In this document: piece by piece, positions 1-9,195 of the stretch
Numbering within the stretch: the stretch's first letter is position 1
Layout of the letters: each line of letters begins with the position of its first letter
Source of the DNA: Dactylosporangium sp. AC04546
GTDB taxonomy: Bacteria; Actinomycetota; Actinomycetes; Mycobacteriales; Micromonosporaceae
Length of the DNA: 64,000 nt
Direction of reading: 5' to 3'
Assembly (NCBI RefSeq): GCF_022095675.1
Contig: NZ_JAHYSG010000018.1
Span: forward strand, 79,460-143,459
The notes under the pieces: model-generated
The model's database searches: none
What the model saw: the letters and a program-made list of their open reading frames with translations, nothing else
What the model was told of the DNA's origin: nothing
Made by a program: the position numbers and the translations under genes

Positions 1-1307
1 TCCTCGTCGGTCTCGTCCGACTGGTCGACCAGGCGCGGGTTGAGCAGGACGATCTGCTCCGCGCCGGGCTCACCGGACCGGATCACCGCCGCCGCCAGGC
101 TGTCGCCGACCTGGGGGGCCGCCAGGCCCACCCCGCGCACGAAAGGGTGCAGCGCCTCGACCCGGTCGAGGGCCGTGGACAGCTTGTCGACGACCTCGGC
201 GGCGCGCGCCGACTCACCGGGCAGGTCGAGCGGGCGGACCTGCCGGTCGAGCACGTTCTCACCGCGCTGGAGCACGCCGGCGTCGCGGACGGCGTCGGTG
301 GACGACGACTGCGCGTACGGCGGCTCCTCCCAGTCGTCGGGCTGCTCGACGGCGCCGACGGGCCGGGTGCCCCGGAAGCGCCACTCCAGGCGGTAGCGGT
401 CGTGCAGCGCGGTCGTCTCGGTGTGCCACGAGAAGACCGCCCGGCCGTCCGCGGACAGCTCCTGGGTGATCGGGGTGCGCAGCGGCACCTCCTCGGCCGA
501 CAGCGTCGTCTGCACGCCCCAGACCACCGGCCGCATCCGCGCCGGGAACTCGACCTCGATGGTGAGCTGGCGGGTAGGCAGGCGCACCGAGCGCTGGAAC
601 CAGTGGCCCCACTTCTCGACGCTGATGTGCCACGAGTACGCGATGGTGGTCCGCTGGCCCGGGTACAGCGGGAAGCGGCCCTGCGCGTTCTCGAAGAGCA
701 GCCACGCCTCCTTGAGCGCGTCGCGGTCGGTCTTGGACCGCCACTCCATGGGCTCCCCGGCGCACGAGGCCACCAGCGCGAGCTCGTCCCAGGACAGCGG
801 ATGGTCGCGGTGGTGGCGGTTGGAGCGCGCAGGGTCGTCCGGGTAGCGGTCGACCGAGATCCGGACCAGGTACCGAGTGATCGGTTCCGTGCCGGCGTTG
901 TAGAGCGCACGGCGGACCGTGCACCGGTACTTGCCGTCGACGTAGGACAGCCGGGCGGTCTCCCGCTCCACGACCAGTCCGGTGCCGGGCGGCAGCCACT
1001 GGTCCGGGACGGGCGGGTCGCGGCCCGGCAGCCCGACCCGGCTGCGGGCCGTGGCGCGCAGCTCGTCGTACTCCTTGTACCGCTGCCAGATGGCCCCGCC
1101 GCTCTGCAGGATCGCCTCCGCCCGGCGGGCGAAGTCCTCGGTGGGGCGGTGGCGGCGCGCCTCGACGTGGCTGACGTACGACGCGTCGAAGCCCATGGCG
1201 GCGGCCAGCTGCTTCTTGGACATGCCACGATCCACGCGCCACCGCGCGAACTCCGCGACGAACGCCTCAGACGCCCGCTGCACGGGAGAAGAGTCGCTCG
1301 TGGTCAT
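1..1307 (-). CDS. XRE-family HTH protein fused to peptide deformylase (3' end beyond window)
   Basis: The gene starts at an ATG (1307) and reads off the left edge without a stop, so about 435 residues are visible. The N-terminus (residues about 15-65) is a Cro/C1-type helix-turn-helix, with MSKKQLAAAMGFDASYVSHV as its core. A roughly 300-residue middle region of unknown fold follows. Near the left edge residues 390-399 read RGVGLAAPQV, which is motif I (GxGLAAPQ) of peptide deformylases, the metalloenzymes that remove the N-formyl group from nascent proteins. The later metal-binding motifs (EGCLS and HExDH) would lie outside the window, so activity cannot be judged. It is divergent from the iron-regulated gene at 1637. 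The fusion suggests a regulator carrying a deformylase domain rather than the housekeeping enzyme. Confidence 0.8.
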   Translation of the reverse strand, partial: MTTSDSSPVQRASEAFVAEFARWRVDRGMSKKQLAAAMGFDASYVSHVEARRHRPTEDFARRAEAILQSGGAIWQRYKEYDELRATARSRVGLPGRDPPVPDQWLPPGTGLVVERETARLSYVDGKYRCTVRRALYNAGTEPITRYLVRISVDRYPDDPARSNRHHRDHPLSWDELALVASCAGEPMEWRSKTDRDALKEAWLLFENAQGRFPLYPGQRTTIAYSWHISVEKWGHWFQRSVRLPTRQLTIEVEFPARMRPVVWGVQTTLSAEEVPLRTPITQELSADGRAVFSWHTETTALHDRYRLEWRFRGTRPVGAVEQPDDWEEPPYAQSSSTDAVRDAGVLQRGENVLDRQVRPLDLPGESARAAEVVDKLSTALDRVEALHPFVRGVGLAAPQVGDSLAAAVIRSGEPGAEQIVLLNPRLVDQSDETDE

Positions 1308-1505
1308 GTTCCGGCCCAGCCCTTACAGGGAGACGGCCCCTGTCCGGTTAGTGTCCCCGAGTCCAGCTGTTCACCACGCTCGGCGGACAGATTCCTGACA
1401 AAATGGTTGACACCACCGCTCCATCGGTCTTGATCAACCTCAGCCCGTCACGACGTGTCGCGTCCAAAATCACCCACAGTTACGCCGCATGTCGGACAAT
1501 GTGGG

Positions 1506-1524
1506 GGTGGTTAGGCTTACCTAA
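1506..1524. promoter_or_regulatory. Iron box (IdeR/DmdR1-type operator)
   Basis: TTAGGCTTACCTAA at 1511-1524 matches the right 14 positions of the 19-bp actinobacterial iron box (TTAGGTTAGGCTAACCTAA) with one mismatch. The left five bases are poorly conserved. It lies 113 bp before the chosen start of the FhuF-like gene, so iron-dependent repression of that gene is expected. Confidence 0.7.
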
Positions 1525-1636
1525 TCGCTGTATCGTGGGCGCTTGTCATGCACTTCTGGGGGTATCTGACGGTGGTGAGGACCGAACTCGCGCGCGCCTC
1601 GCGTCGCCGTGCCCTCGTCGCGTTCGGCGACCCAAC

Positions 1637-2428
1637 GTGACCGCGCTGATCAGCCGCGGCGCGCATCAGCCGCTGGCACCGGTCGTCGCCACCCTTACCG
1701 CGCTCCAGGACCGCCACGGCGCGAATTCACTCCAGGGGCTGGTGCCCGGCCTCGTCGCCCTGACCCCCGAGCCCGAGGGCGGCTGGCGCAGCGCGAGCGA
1801 CCTCAAGGTGCCCGATCTGCTGGCCGCCGCCGCCCGGCGCTGGCAGGCCCAGCCGCACGCCGCGGCCGCGCTCGCCTGGAAGTGCTACTCCTACTGGCTG
1901 GCCCTCCCGGCCGTCCTCGGCTTCGCGGCGTCCCAGCGGGTGCCGCTGATGACCCCCGACCACGTCCTGGTCCGCGTCTCCGACCACCAGCCGTTCCTGA
2001 CCCTGGCCCTGCGCTCGCCGGTCACGGCCGTGCTGGCCACCGACCCGATCGTCGCCACCGACACGCCCGGCCTGCTCATCGTCGAGGACGAGGAGGAGCT
2101 GCTGGGGGTGCTGCGCCGCTCGCTGGTCGACGCCCACCTGGACCCGATGCTCGACGACCTGCGCCGGCACGTCCACATCGGCCACCGCACCCTGTGGGGC
2201 TCGGTCGCGTCGGGCGTCGCCTACGGCCTCTCCCGTGCCGCCGACTCGCTGCCCGGCCCGACGCTGGACATCGCGCACCGGCTGCTGACCGCGCTGGACG
2301 CCGACGAGCTCGTCGACCTGTCCGAGCGCCAGGGCGGCGGCCTGGACATCCAGCGGCGCACCTGCTGCCTGGCCTTCACGCTGCCGACCCCGAAGGTCTG
2401 CAGCACCTGCTGCATCCGCGGCCACTGA
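1637..2428 (+). CDS. (2Fe-2S) ferric-siderophore reductase-like protein (FhuF family)
   Basis: The 263-residue protein ends with the FhuF-type cysteine pattern CC-x10-C-x2-C (C243, C244, C255, C258), which ligates a [2Fe-2S] cluster. FhuF proteins reduce ferric iron in imported hydroxamate siderophores in the cytoplasm. The frame is open further upstream (from 1403), but that stretch crosses the iron box and reads poorly, so the GTG at 1637 is preferred; a GTG at 1535 is also possible. It is monocistronic, with a hairpin downstream. The iron box upstream supports an iron-acquisition role. The family call is good; the substrate is unknown. Confidence 0.8.
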   Translation: MTALISRGAHQPLAPVVATLTALQDRHGANSLQGLVPGLVALTPEPEGGWRSASDLKVPDLLAAAARRWQAQPHAAAALAWKCYSYWLALPAVLGFAASQRVPLMTPDHVLVRVSDHQPFLTLALRSPVTAVLATDPIVATDTPGLLIVEDEEELLGVLRRSLVDAHLDPMLDDLRRHVHIGHRTLWGSVASGVAYGLSRAADSLPGPTLDIAHRLLTALDADELVDLSERQGGGLDIQRRTCCLAFTLPTPKVCSTCCIRGH

Positions 2429-2474
2429 CGCGCTGAGGCTTCCTGAGCAGTGGCAGGGTGCCGCTCCTCTCCGC

Positions 2475-2496
2475 GGCATTGCAGGATGGCAATGCC
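2475..2496. terminator. Hairpin after the FhuF-like gene
   Basis: GGCATTGC (2475-2482) and GCAATGCC (2489-2496) form a perfect 8-bp stem with a 6-base loop, 46 bp after the stop codon. There is no U-tract, which is common for actinomycete terminators. Confidence 0.45.
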
Positions 2497-2615
2497 GTCA
2501 TTCGCGGTCATAGAACCCTTGCACCGCGCAACATGCGGAAGCCATTGCCGGACCCGCCCAGTTGGGCGGCCGGTCCGGCGGACCCGCCGGGGTCGACTCA
2601 CGGAGAGGCTGAGTA

Positions 2616-3140
2616 GTGGAGCCTGAGATGTTCAGCAACGATTTCGCCCTGGAGGGTGAACCCGAGCATGAGTTCCATCCGGGCATCGCCCGGCGGATGG
2701 CCCACAAGACCGTCGCCAGCGGCGCGCTGATCCGGGATCCCGACGGTCGCATCCTCTTCGTCGTGCCCAACTACAAGCCGTACCTCGACCTGCCCGGCGG
2801 CATCGTGGAGACCGGCGAGGCACCGTCGGCGGGCTGCCGGCGCGAGGTCCGCGAGGAGGTCGGACTCGACCTGCCGATCGACCGGCTGCTGGTGGTCGAC
2901 TGGACACCCGGCCGGGGGCCGTGGAGCGACCAGGTGCAGTTCGTCTTCGACGGCGGGATCGTCCCGGTCGACACCCCGCTGCGCCCCCAGGAGTCCGAGC
3001 TCACCGGCGTCCGATGGGCTCACCTGTCGGAGGCCGACCTCCGCCCGTCACTGCGCCGGCGGCTCGAGCTCGCCCTGCGCGCCATCGAGAGCGATCGCAC
3101 GCTCCACGCCGAGTTCGGGCACCTAATCAACGGAGCGTGA
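2616..3140 (+). CDS. Nudix hydrolase
   Basis: This 174-residue protein has a complete Nudix box at residues 62-84 (G62, E68, R76-E77, E80-E81, G83), the Mg-binding motif that hydrolyses a nucleoside diphosphate linked to another moiety. A beta-sheet region ending in a cis-Pro-like LDLPGG segment precedes it, as in MutT-like enzymes. The GTG start at 2616 has a GAGAGG ribosome site 7 bases upstream; an ATG at 2628 is a weaker alternative. The substrate cannot be read from the sequence. The gene stands alone between the FhuF-like gene and the convergent membrane protein. Confidence 0.85.
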   Translation: MEPEMFSNDFALEGEPEHEFHPGIARRMAHKTVASGALIRDPDGRILFVVPNYKPYLDLPGGIVETGEAPSAGCRREVREEVGLDLPIDRLLVVDWTPGRGPWSDQVQFVFDGGIVPVDTPLRPQESELTGVRWAHLSEADLRPSLRRRLELALRAIESDRTLHAEFGHLINGA

Positions 3141-3462
3141 TGCGGTACTCACCTTCGAACGGGGGAATCCGGACGGCGCGAAACCGGCCTCTGACCAGCG
3201 CAGGAGCCGGGCCGTTCGGGGCCTGACGATCATGTAGCGGGCCGCCCACACTCGGCTTCGTGAACATTCGACGAAGCAGCGTCGGCCATACTCCCCGGCA
3301 CCGGGCCGCCGGTCCCGCCACCCGGCTGCTGCGCAAGGTGCGTTGGCTCCGGGTGATGCGCCCGCGCCAGGAGGTCTCCATGAACGACGCTGGCCGCGGG
3401 AGCGGTCGCCTGCCGGTGCTACGGCGGACGACCGGCCCGCGGCCAGCCGGAGTGGTGCGAAG

Positions 3463-5646
3463 TCAGTCGTCGAGCCAGTCGAGCGAACGGCGGTTGCCGC
3501 CGCGCGGCGAGCGGGCGTCGTCGTAGTCGCCCCCGCCGTTGTTGCCGTTGCCGCCGGCCGGGCCGTAGCCGCCCCGCTGGTCGTACTCCCCGCCGCCGCC
3601 GTTGTAGCCGTTGCCGGCCCGCGGGGGCTCAGGAGCCCGCTCGTAGCCGTCCCGCTGCTCATAGCCGGCCGCCGGTTCGTAGCCACCCCGCGGCTCGTAG
3701 CCGCCGCGGCCGGCATAGGGAGCGTCGTAGTCGCCTCCGCCGCCGCCGTTGTAGCCGTTGCCGGCGGAAGGGCCGCCAGCGCCGTAGCCGTTGCCGGCCT
3801 GGGGGGCGCCGGCGCCGTAGCCGTTGCCGGCCTGGGGGGCGCCGGCGCCGTAGCCGTTGCCGGCCTGGGGGCCGTAGCCGTCGTCGTAGCCACCACCCTG
3901 CGGTCCGTAGCCGCTCTGGCCGCCGGCCGACGGGCCGTAGCCGCCGCGACCGGCCGAGGGGCCGTCGTAGCCGCCCTGCCCGCCGTCGTAGCCACCCTGG
4001 CCACCGCCGCCGTAGCCGGCACCGGCCGAGGGGCCGTCGTAGCCGTTCGCGCCGCCGGCCGGGCCGTAGCCGCCGCGACCGGCCGACGGGCCGTCGTAGC
4101 CGCCCTGCCCGCCGTCGTAGCCACCCTGGCCACCGCCGTCATAGCCACCCTGGCCGCCGCCGTAGCCGGCACCGGCCGAGGGGCCGTCGTAGCCGTTCGC
4201 GCCGCCTGCGGGGCCGCCGTAGCCCCCACGACCGGCCGACGGGCCGTCGTAGCCGTTGGCGCCGTAACCGCCGCCACCACCACCGGGGCCCTCGTACCGC
4301 TGCGTCGCGTCCTCGTACCCGCCGCGCTGGTCGTAGCCACCGCCGCCCGAACCGTAGTTCTGGTCATAGGGGTCGACCGGCGGCCGGGAGGCCGGGCCGT
4401 AGCCGCCGCCCGCGCTCGGGGGCGGCGCCGCCGCGAAGCCGCCGGTGCGCGGCGGGGGCGCGCCATACGGGTCCGGGGGCACGTCGTCGAAGTTGTTGAA
4501 CCCGCCGGGCCGCACGATCGCGGTCGCGTCGTTGGCCCCGGCGCGGTTGACCATGGTCGGCGAGGCGACCATGGTGCGGTCGGCACCGGCCGGCGCCCCC
4601 GCGTACCCGGGGCGCTGCACGCCCGGGCCGCCGCGGCGCGGACCCGGCTCGTCGGCGGCCTCGTCGTCATCTTCGTCGCCCCGCCGGCGCAGCAGCAGGA
4701 CGATCGCCACGATGCCGAAGACCACCAGCAGCGCGCCGAGCGCGATGAGGATCCAGGAGGAGAAGCCGCCGCTGCCTTCGCCGGACGTGTTGGTCGTGTT
4801 CTCCTGCGGCACGACGCCGCCGCTGGCGGTGCCCTCCGGCGTCGCCTCACCGGCGGTGGGCAACGGCTCGGCGGAGGCGCTGGGGGCCAGCTCGACCAGG
4901 CCGATCTTCGGCATGGCCAGCGCGCGCCCGGCGGTGCCCGATGCCGACTTCTCGCCGTTCTCATAACCCTCGAAGCCGGCGGTCACCTTGATGGTGCCGG
5001 GCGCGATCGGGTTGGACTCGGAGCCGGCGAAGCGGTACTTGCCGCCGTTGTCGGTCTGGGTCGATCGGGTCTTGCCGTTGCCGTCCTCCATGACGACCTG
5101 GGCACCCTTGATCAACGTGCCGGTCTTGGAGTCGCTGACCTGCCCGGTGACCTCGGTGAGCGTGTTGGCGGCCTGCGTCGTCGGCGCGGCCGCCGGGCCC
5201 TTGAGGTTGACCCGGAAGCTGGTGCTCTCGCCGTTCTCGGCGGAGACCGAGCCCTGCTGGTCGTTGAGGTTCTGGCCGGGCTGCAGACCGCTCGGGTTCT
5301 TGGCCTGGATCTGGAAGGTCAGAGTCTTCGTCCCGACGAGGGGCACGTCGACGGTGCACGTCGAGGTGGTGCCGCCCACACCGCCCTGGCAGTCGCTCGG
5401 CACCTGCTTGATCGTGATGTTGCCTTGGGCCGACGGTGCCGTGAAGGTGACTTTGGCGTTCTTTTCCTCGCCGCCACCGAGCGTGACCGTAATTTGCTTC
5501 GTGTCACCGGCACTCATGTCCAGGGATGTCGGGTTGACTCCCACTGTTGCCGCCGAGGCTGGTGTCGCCAAGGCGAACAGAGCACCCGTCGCGAGAACGG
5601 CCACCGCCCCTGCCCGAAGCAGCAGGGCTCGTCGGTGCGCAGTCAC
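3463..5646 (-). CDS. Membrane-anchored protein with carboxypeptidase-regulatory-like domain and long Gly/Tyr-rich tail
   Basis: The GTG at 5646 has a GGAGGGG ribosome site 7 bases upstream. The 727-residue product has a signal peptide (residues 1-32, ending TPASA) and an extracellular beta-rich region. A carboxypeptidase-regulatory/Cna-B-like domain lies at about 145-235. A Ser/Thr/Pro/Glu linker and one membrane helix (about 293-318, followed by LLLRRRGDEDDDE) come next. The remaining roughly 400 residues are low-complexity Gly/Tyr/Asn/Pro/Gln with repeats such as QGGYDGG, PSAGRGGYG and AGNGYGAG. The positive-inside rule puts this disordered tail in the cytoplasm. No enzyme motif is visible. 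Function is unknown; a cell-envelope sensor or scaffold is a guess. Confidence 0.8.
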   Translation of the reverse strand: MTAHRRALLLRAGAVAVLATGALFALATPASAATVGVNPTSLDMSAGDTKQITVTLGGGEEKNAKVTFTAPSAQGNITIKQVPSDCQGGVGGTTSTCTVDVPLVGTKTLTFQIQAKNPSGLQPGQNLNDQQGSVSAENGESTSFRVNLKGPAAAPTTQAANTLTEVTGQVSDSKTGTLIKGAQVVMEDGNGKTRSTQTDNGGKYRFAGSESNPIAPGTIKVTAGFEGYENGEKSASGTAGRALAMPKIGLVELAPSASAEPLPTAGEATPEGTASGGVVPQENTTNTSGEGSGGFSSWILIALGALLVVFGIVAIVLLLRRRGDEDDDEAADEPGPRRGGPGVQRPGYAGAPAGADRTMVASPTMVNRAGANDATAIVRPGGFNNFDDVPPDPYGAPPPRTGGFAAAPPPSAGGGYGPASRPPVDPYDQNYGSGGGGYDQRGGYEDATQRYEGPGGGGGGYGANGYDGPSAGRGGYGGPAGGANGYDGPSAGAGYGGGQGGYDGGGQGGYDGGQGGYDGPSAGRGGYGPAGGANGYDGPSAGAGYGGGGQGGYDGGQGGYDGPSAGRGGYGPSAGGQSGYGPQGGGYDDGYGPQAGNGYGAGAPQAGNGYGAGAPQAGNGYGAGGPSAGNGYNGGGGGDYDAPYAGRGGYEPRGGYEPAAGYEQRDGYERAPEPPRAGNGYNGGGGEYDQRGGYGPAGGNGNNGGGDYDDARSPRGGNRRSLDWLDD
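3781..3871. repeat. 33-bp in-frame tandem repeat inside the Gly/Tyr-rich tail
   Basis: A 33-bp unit occurs at 3781-3813 and 3814-3846 exactly, and partly again at 3847-3871, encoding the 11-residue repeat AGNGYGAGAPQ. Longer degenerate repeats (GYDGPSAG- and QGGYDGG-containing blocks) run on to about 4260. Copy number is likely to vary between strains. Confidence 0.85.
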
Positions 5647-5831
5647 GTCCACACCCCTCCGGATCTTGACTTTCACCCGAGCTTCACTGCCGAGCACGTC
5701 TGTCTATGGTCCAACATGCGAGCGAGGCTCGCCTTGCATGGTGCGCCGCAGCAAACTATGCCTTGTCCACAGGGGTCGGCGAAAGGCGGACGCTGTTGCG
5801 ACCGTCCCACACCTGGTCGTATCGTCCCGTC

Positions 5832-6185
5832 ATGTCCAATGCGCCCCAATATTCCGACACGGTGCAGGACGTCCTGGATGTACTGGATGCCGGGCTGGAT
5901 CCTGACCGTCTGTTACTGCGCGATGCGGTGCGCGACCTTCTGGCCGACCTGCGGTCCCGCGCGCCCGGACGTTCGGTGGAGGTGCGTGTTCCTCCTTATG
6001 GCGCGATTCAGTGCATCGAGGGTCCGCGTCATACGAGAGGTACGCCACCCAACGTGGTCGAGACCGATCCGATCACCTGGCTGGAGATCGCCACGGGTCG
6101 GAAATCATGGCACGAAGCCGTCACTGCGGGGAAGATCCGCGCGAGCGGAGTTCGGGCGGATTTGTCGGCCTATCTTCCCTTGTAA
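5832..6185 (+). CDS. Sterol-carrier-like (SCP) family small protein
   Basis: This 117-residue protein begins at the ATG at 5832 ([10 protein letters not shown]). The sequence is rich in Leu/Asp in its first half, and its second half contains the segment [15 protein letters not shown] typical of the bacterial SCP-orthologue proteins found beside purF in actinobacteria. Proteins of this fold bind hydrophobic ligands, but the actinobacterial member has no established role. It precedes purF on the same strand with a 192-bp gap, so it may have its own promoter. The frame is open further upstream, but those residues do not resemble coding sequence. Confidence 0.7.
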   Translation: MSNAPQYSDTVQDVLDVLDAGLDPDRLLLRDAVRDLLADLRSRAPGRSVEVRVPPYGAIQCIEGPRHTRGTPPNVVETDPITWLEIATGRKSWHEAVTAGKIRASGVRADLSAYLPL

Positions 6186-6377
6186 CTGGCGAAAACCTGC
6201 GGCAGACTGCCTACGAACAGCACGCAATTTGTGGCTCTCCGTCATGCCCGAAACCTCGCGTACACTGTTTCCCGCGACGGCGACCAGATTGCGGCGTCGA
6301 TCAGCCGCCGGCCGACCAACCGCTACGGCCCCGGATCCTCTACATCAGCCCAGGCAAACCGACGACAGGAGCGGCAC

Positions 6378-7937
6378 GTGCCCCGAGGCGATGGCCGGTT
6401 GAGCCACGAGCTCGACCCCCAGCGTCCAGGTCCCCAGGACAAGTGCGGTGTGTTCGGCGTCTGGGCGCCGGGCGAAGAGGTCGCGAAGATGACCTACTAC
6501 GGGCTGTATGCACTGCAGCACCGTGGTCAGGAGGCGGCCGGCATCGCGGTGTCCGACGGGTCCGGCGTGGTGGTGTACAAGGATCTGGGCCTGGTGTCCC
6601 AGGTCTTCGACGAGCCCACGCTCGCGAGCCTGCGCGGCCACATCGCGATCGGCCACGCGCGGTACTCGACCACCGGCGGTTCGACCTGGGAGAACGCGCA
6701 GCCCACGCTGCGCTCGACGACTCCCGGCGACGACCGGGGCGGCACCACGATCGCGCTGGCGCACAACGGCAACCTGGTCAACACCGCCGAGCTGGCCCGC
6801 CGCGTCGCCGAGCTGGGCGACCGCGACGCGATCAGCTCGACCAACGACACCACGCTGGTCACCGCCCTGCTGGCCGCCCGGCCCGACCTGTCGGTCGAGG
6901 CCGCGGCGCTGGAGGTGCTGCCGACCCTGCGCGGCGCGTTCAGCTTCGTCTTCATGGACGAGGACACGCTGTATGCGGCCCGCGACGTCAACGGCGTCCG
7001 CCCGCTCGTCCTCGGCCGCCTCGAGCGTGGCTGGGTCGTGGCGAGCGAGACCGCCGCGCTCGACATCGTCGGCGCCAGCGTCGTGCGCGAGATCGAGCCC
7101 GGCGAGCTGATCGCCATCGACGAGCACGGCCTGCGGTCCAGCCGGTTCGGCACGCCGGACCCGAAGGGCTGCCTGTTCGAGTACGTCTACCTCGCCCGCC
7201 CCGACACCACCATCGTCGGGCGCAACGTGCACGCCGCCCGGGTGGCCATCGGCCGCACCCTGGCCAAGGAGCACCCGGTCGAGGCCGACATGGTCATCCC
7301 GGTGCCGGAGTCCGGCACGCCGGCCGCGATCGGCTACGCCACCGAGTCCGGCATCCCGTTCGGCCACGGCCTGATCAAGAACGCCTACGTCGGACGCACC
7401 TTCATCCAGCCGTCCCAGACGATCCGCCAGCTGGGCATCCGGCTCAAGCTCAACCCGCTGCGCGACAACGTGCGTGGCAAGCGGCTGATCGTCGTCGACG
7501 ACTCCATCGTGCGCGGCAACACTCAACGCGCGATCGTGCGCATGCTGCGCGAAGCTGGAGCGATCGAAGTGCACGTGCGCATCTCCTCCCCGCCGGTCAA
7601 GTGGCCCTGCTTCTACGGCATCGACTTCGCCACCCGCGCGGAGCTGTTGGCCAATGGGCTCGACCTGGAGGGCATCCGCCGGTCCATCGGTGCGGACTCG
7701 CTCGGTTACGTGTCGCTCGGCGGCCTCGTCGCGGCGACCGAGCAGCCGGCCTCGCGTCTCTGCAGCGCGTGCTTCGACGGGGAGTACCCGATCGAGCTGC
7801 CTGCGGACAACGTGATCGGCAAGCACGTCCTGGAAGGTGTCGCGCGTGCCGCGGGGGCCACGCCGACCACGACCGACGGCGGCTCGGTGAGCGTCGCCGC
7901 CAGTCCGGGCGGCGCGGGCGCACTGCTGCGCCCGTGA
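6378..7937 (+). CDS. purF: Amidophosphoribosyltransferase
   Basis: PurF catalyses the first committed step of purine synthesis, converting PRPP and glutamine to phosphoribosylamine. The 519-residue protein has a short propeptide before the class II glutaminase nucleophile C23 (DKC|GVFGVW). It then has the glutaminase domain and a phosphoribosyltransferase domain with the PRPP loop VVDDSIVRGNT at 372-382. Cysteines 265, 411, 462 and 465 match the [4Fe-4S] ligands of Bacillus-type PurF. The GTG start at 6378 follows an AGGAG site; the open frame extends further upstream. purM follows on the same strand after 96 bp. Confidence 0.97.
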   Translation: MPRGDGRLSHELDPQRPGPQDKCGVFGVWAPGEEVAKMTYYGLYALQHRGQEAAGIAVSDGSGVVVYKDLGLVSQVFDEPTLASLRGHIAIGHARYSTTGGSTWENAQPTLRSTTPGDDRGGTTIALAHNGNLVNTAELARRVAELGDRDAISSTNDTTLVTALLAARPDLSVEAAALEVLPTLRGAFSFVFMDEDTLYAARDVNGVRPLVLGRLERGWVVASETAALDIVGASVVREIEPGELIAIDEHGLRSSRFGTPDPKGCLFEYVYLARPDTTIVGRNVHAARVAIGRTLAKEHPVEADMVIPVPESGTPAAIGYATESGIPFGHGLIKNAYVGRTFIQPSQTIRQLGIRLKLNPLRDNVRGKRLIVVDDSIVRGNTQRAIVRMLREAGAIEVHVRISSPPVKWPCFYGIDFATRAELLANGLDLEGIRRSIGADSLGYVSLGGLVAATEQPASRLCSACFDGEYPIELPADNVIGKHVLEGVARAAGATPTTTDGGSVSVAASPGGAGALLRP

Positions 7938-7985
7938 TCCGCCCACCCGAAGCAAGCGCGGTGGCCGCCGCGAGGCAATCTAGCT

Positions 7986-8014
7986 TGATTTGGTCGGGGC
8001 CTATCGGCTCTGGA
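7986..8014. repeat. Copy 1 of a shared 29/30-bp upstream motif (before purM)
   Basis: This segment, with the core TCGGGGCCTATCGGCTCTGG, lies just before the purM ribosome site. It is nearly identical (three substitutions, one indel) to 12328-12357 upstream of the conserved gene at 12418. It could be a promoter or protein-binding site, or a copied short repeat. Confidence 0.5.
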
Positions 8015-8033
8015 CCCGATCTAAGGGGAGAAC

Positions 8034-9188
8034 GTGACGCACGTGGATGAGCGCGCCGAGAAGGCCGGTGAGACCGGCCAGGGCAGCACCCCCGAGCGGC
8101 AGCTGTGGACCGCCGGCAACGGCAGGAGCCGCCGACGCACCGTGACCTACGCGGACGCGGGCGTGTCGATCCACGCCGGCGAGAAGGCCGTCGAGCTGCT
8201 CCGCACCAAGGTGCACCGGACGCACCGGCCCGAGGTGATGGGCGACATCGGCGGGTTCGCCGGGTTGTTCAAGCTCGACCTGAAGAAGTACAAGAGCCCG
8301 ATCCTCGCCTCCTCGACCGACGGCGTGGGCACCAAGCTCGCCATCGCGCAGGCCATGGGCATCCACGACACCGTCGGCATCGACCTGGTGGCGATGGTCG
8401 TCGACGACCTGGTGGCCTGTGGCGCCGAGCCGCTGTTCCTGCTCGACTACATCGCCTGCGGCGAGGTCGTGCCGGACCGGGTGGCCGAGATCGGCGCCGG
8501 CATCGCCGACGGCTGCCGCTACGCCGGCTGCGCGCTGCTGGGCGGCGAGACCGCCGAGCACCCCGGCGTGATGCGCCCGGACGAGTACGACATCTCCGGC
8601 ACCGGCGTCGGCGTCGTGGAGGAGGACGCGATCCTCGGCCGCGACCGGGTCGAGGTCGGCGACGTGGTCATCGCGCTGCGCTCCACCGGCCTGCACTCCA
8701 ACGGCTACTCGCTGGTCCGCCACGTGCTGCTCGGCGCCGGCCGGATGCGCCTCGACAGCGTCATCGACGAGTTCGGCAAGCAGCGCACGCTCGGCGAGGA
8801 GCTGCTCACCCCGACCCGCATCTACGCGAAGGACTGCCTCGACCTCATCAAGGAGGCCGACATCCACGCGTTCGCGCACGTCACCGGCGGCGGCATCCCG
8901 GGCAACCTGGTCCGCGTCCTGCCCGAGCACGTCGACGCGGTCGTCGACCGCGCGACCTGGCGCCCGCAGCCCATCTTCGAGCTCGTGCGCACCAAGGGGC
9001 GCATCGAGGACTCCGAGATGGAGAGCACCTTCAACATGGGCGTCGGCATGATGACCGTCGTCTCGGCCGAGGACGCCGACCGGTCGCTCGCCTTCCTGGC
9101 CGGCCGGGGCATCGACGCCTGGCAGGTCGGCGAGGTCATCGAGGGCACCGGGACCGTCCAGATGGTCGGTTCCCACACGCGCGGCTGA
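8034..9188 (+). CDS. purM: Phosphoribosylformylglycinamidine cyclo-ligase (AIR synthetase)
   Basis: PurM closes FGAM to aminoimidazole ribotide using ATP, the fifth step of purine synthesis. The 384-residue protein has a short non-conserved N-terminal extension (residues 1-35). The AIRS core follows, with TYADAGVSIHAGEKAV, the DGVGTK nucleotide-binding segment and the HVTGGGIPGNL motif. The GTG start at 8034 is 4 bases after AAGGGGAG. purF lies upstream, and a strong hairpin downstream ends the unit. Confidence 0.97.
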   Translation: MTHVDERAEKAGETGQGSTPERQLWTAGNGRSRRRTVTYADAGVSIHAGEKAVELLRTKVHRTHRPEVMGDIGGFAGLFKLDLKKYKSPILASSTDGVGTKLAIAQAMGIHDTVGIDLVAMVVDDLVACGAEPLFLLDYIACGEVVPDRVAEIGAGIADGCRYAGCALLGGETAEHPGVMRPDEYDISGTGVGVVEEDAILGRDRVEVGDVVIALRSTGLHSNGYSLVRHVLLGAGRMRLDSVIDEFGKQRTLGEELLTPTRIYAKDCLDLIKEADIHAFAHVTGGGIPGNLVRVLPEHVDAVVDRATWRPQPIFELVRTKGRIEDSEMESTFNMGVGMMTVVSAEDADRSLAFLAGRGIDAWQVGEVIEGTGTVQMVGSHTRG

Positions 9189-9195
9189 GTGAGCA

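Noticed and set aside
1403..1636. Longer N-terminus for the FhuF-like protein
   Set aside because: The extension crosses the iron box and does not look like coding sequence; the start at 1637 gives normal family length.
3781..4260. CRISPR array
   Set aside because: The repeats are contiguous, in frame and have no spacers; they encode the Gly/Tyr-rich tail.
3343..6402. 1019-residue forward reading frame
   Set aside because: It is antisense to the Gly/Tyr-rich membrane protein and made of Val/Ala/Arg runs forced by the repeat; the reverse-strand gene has a signal peptide, ribosome site and domain order.
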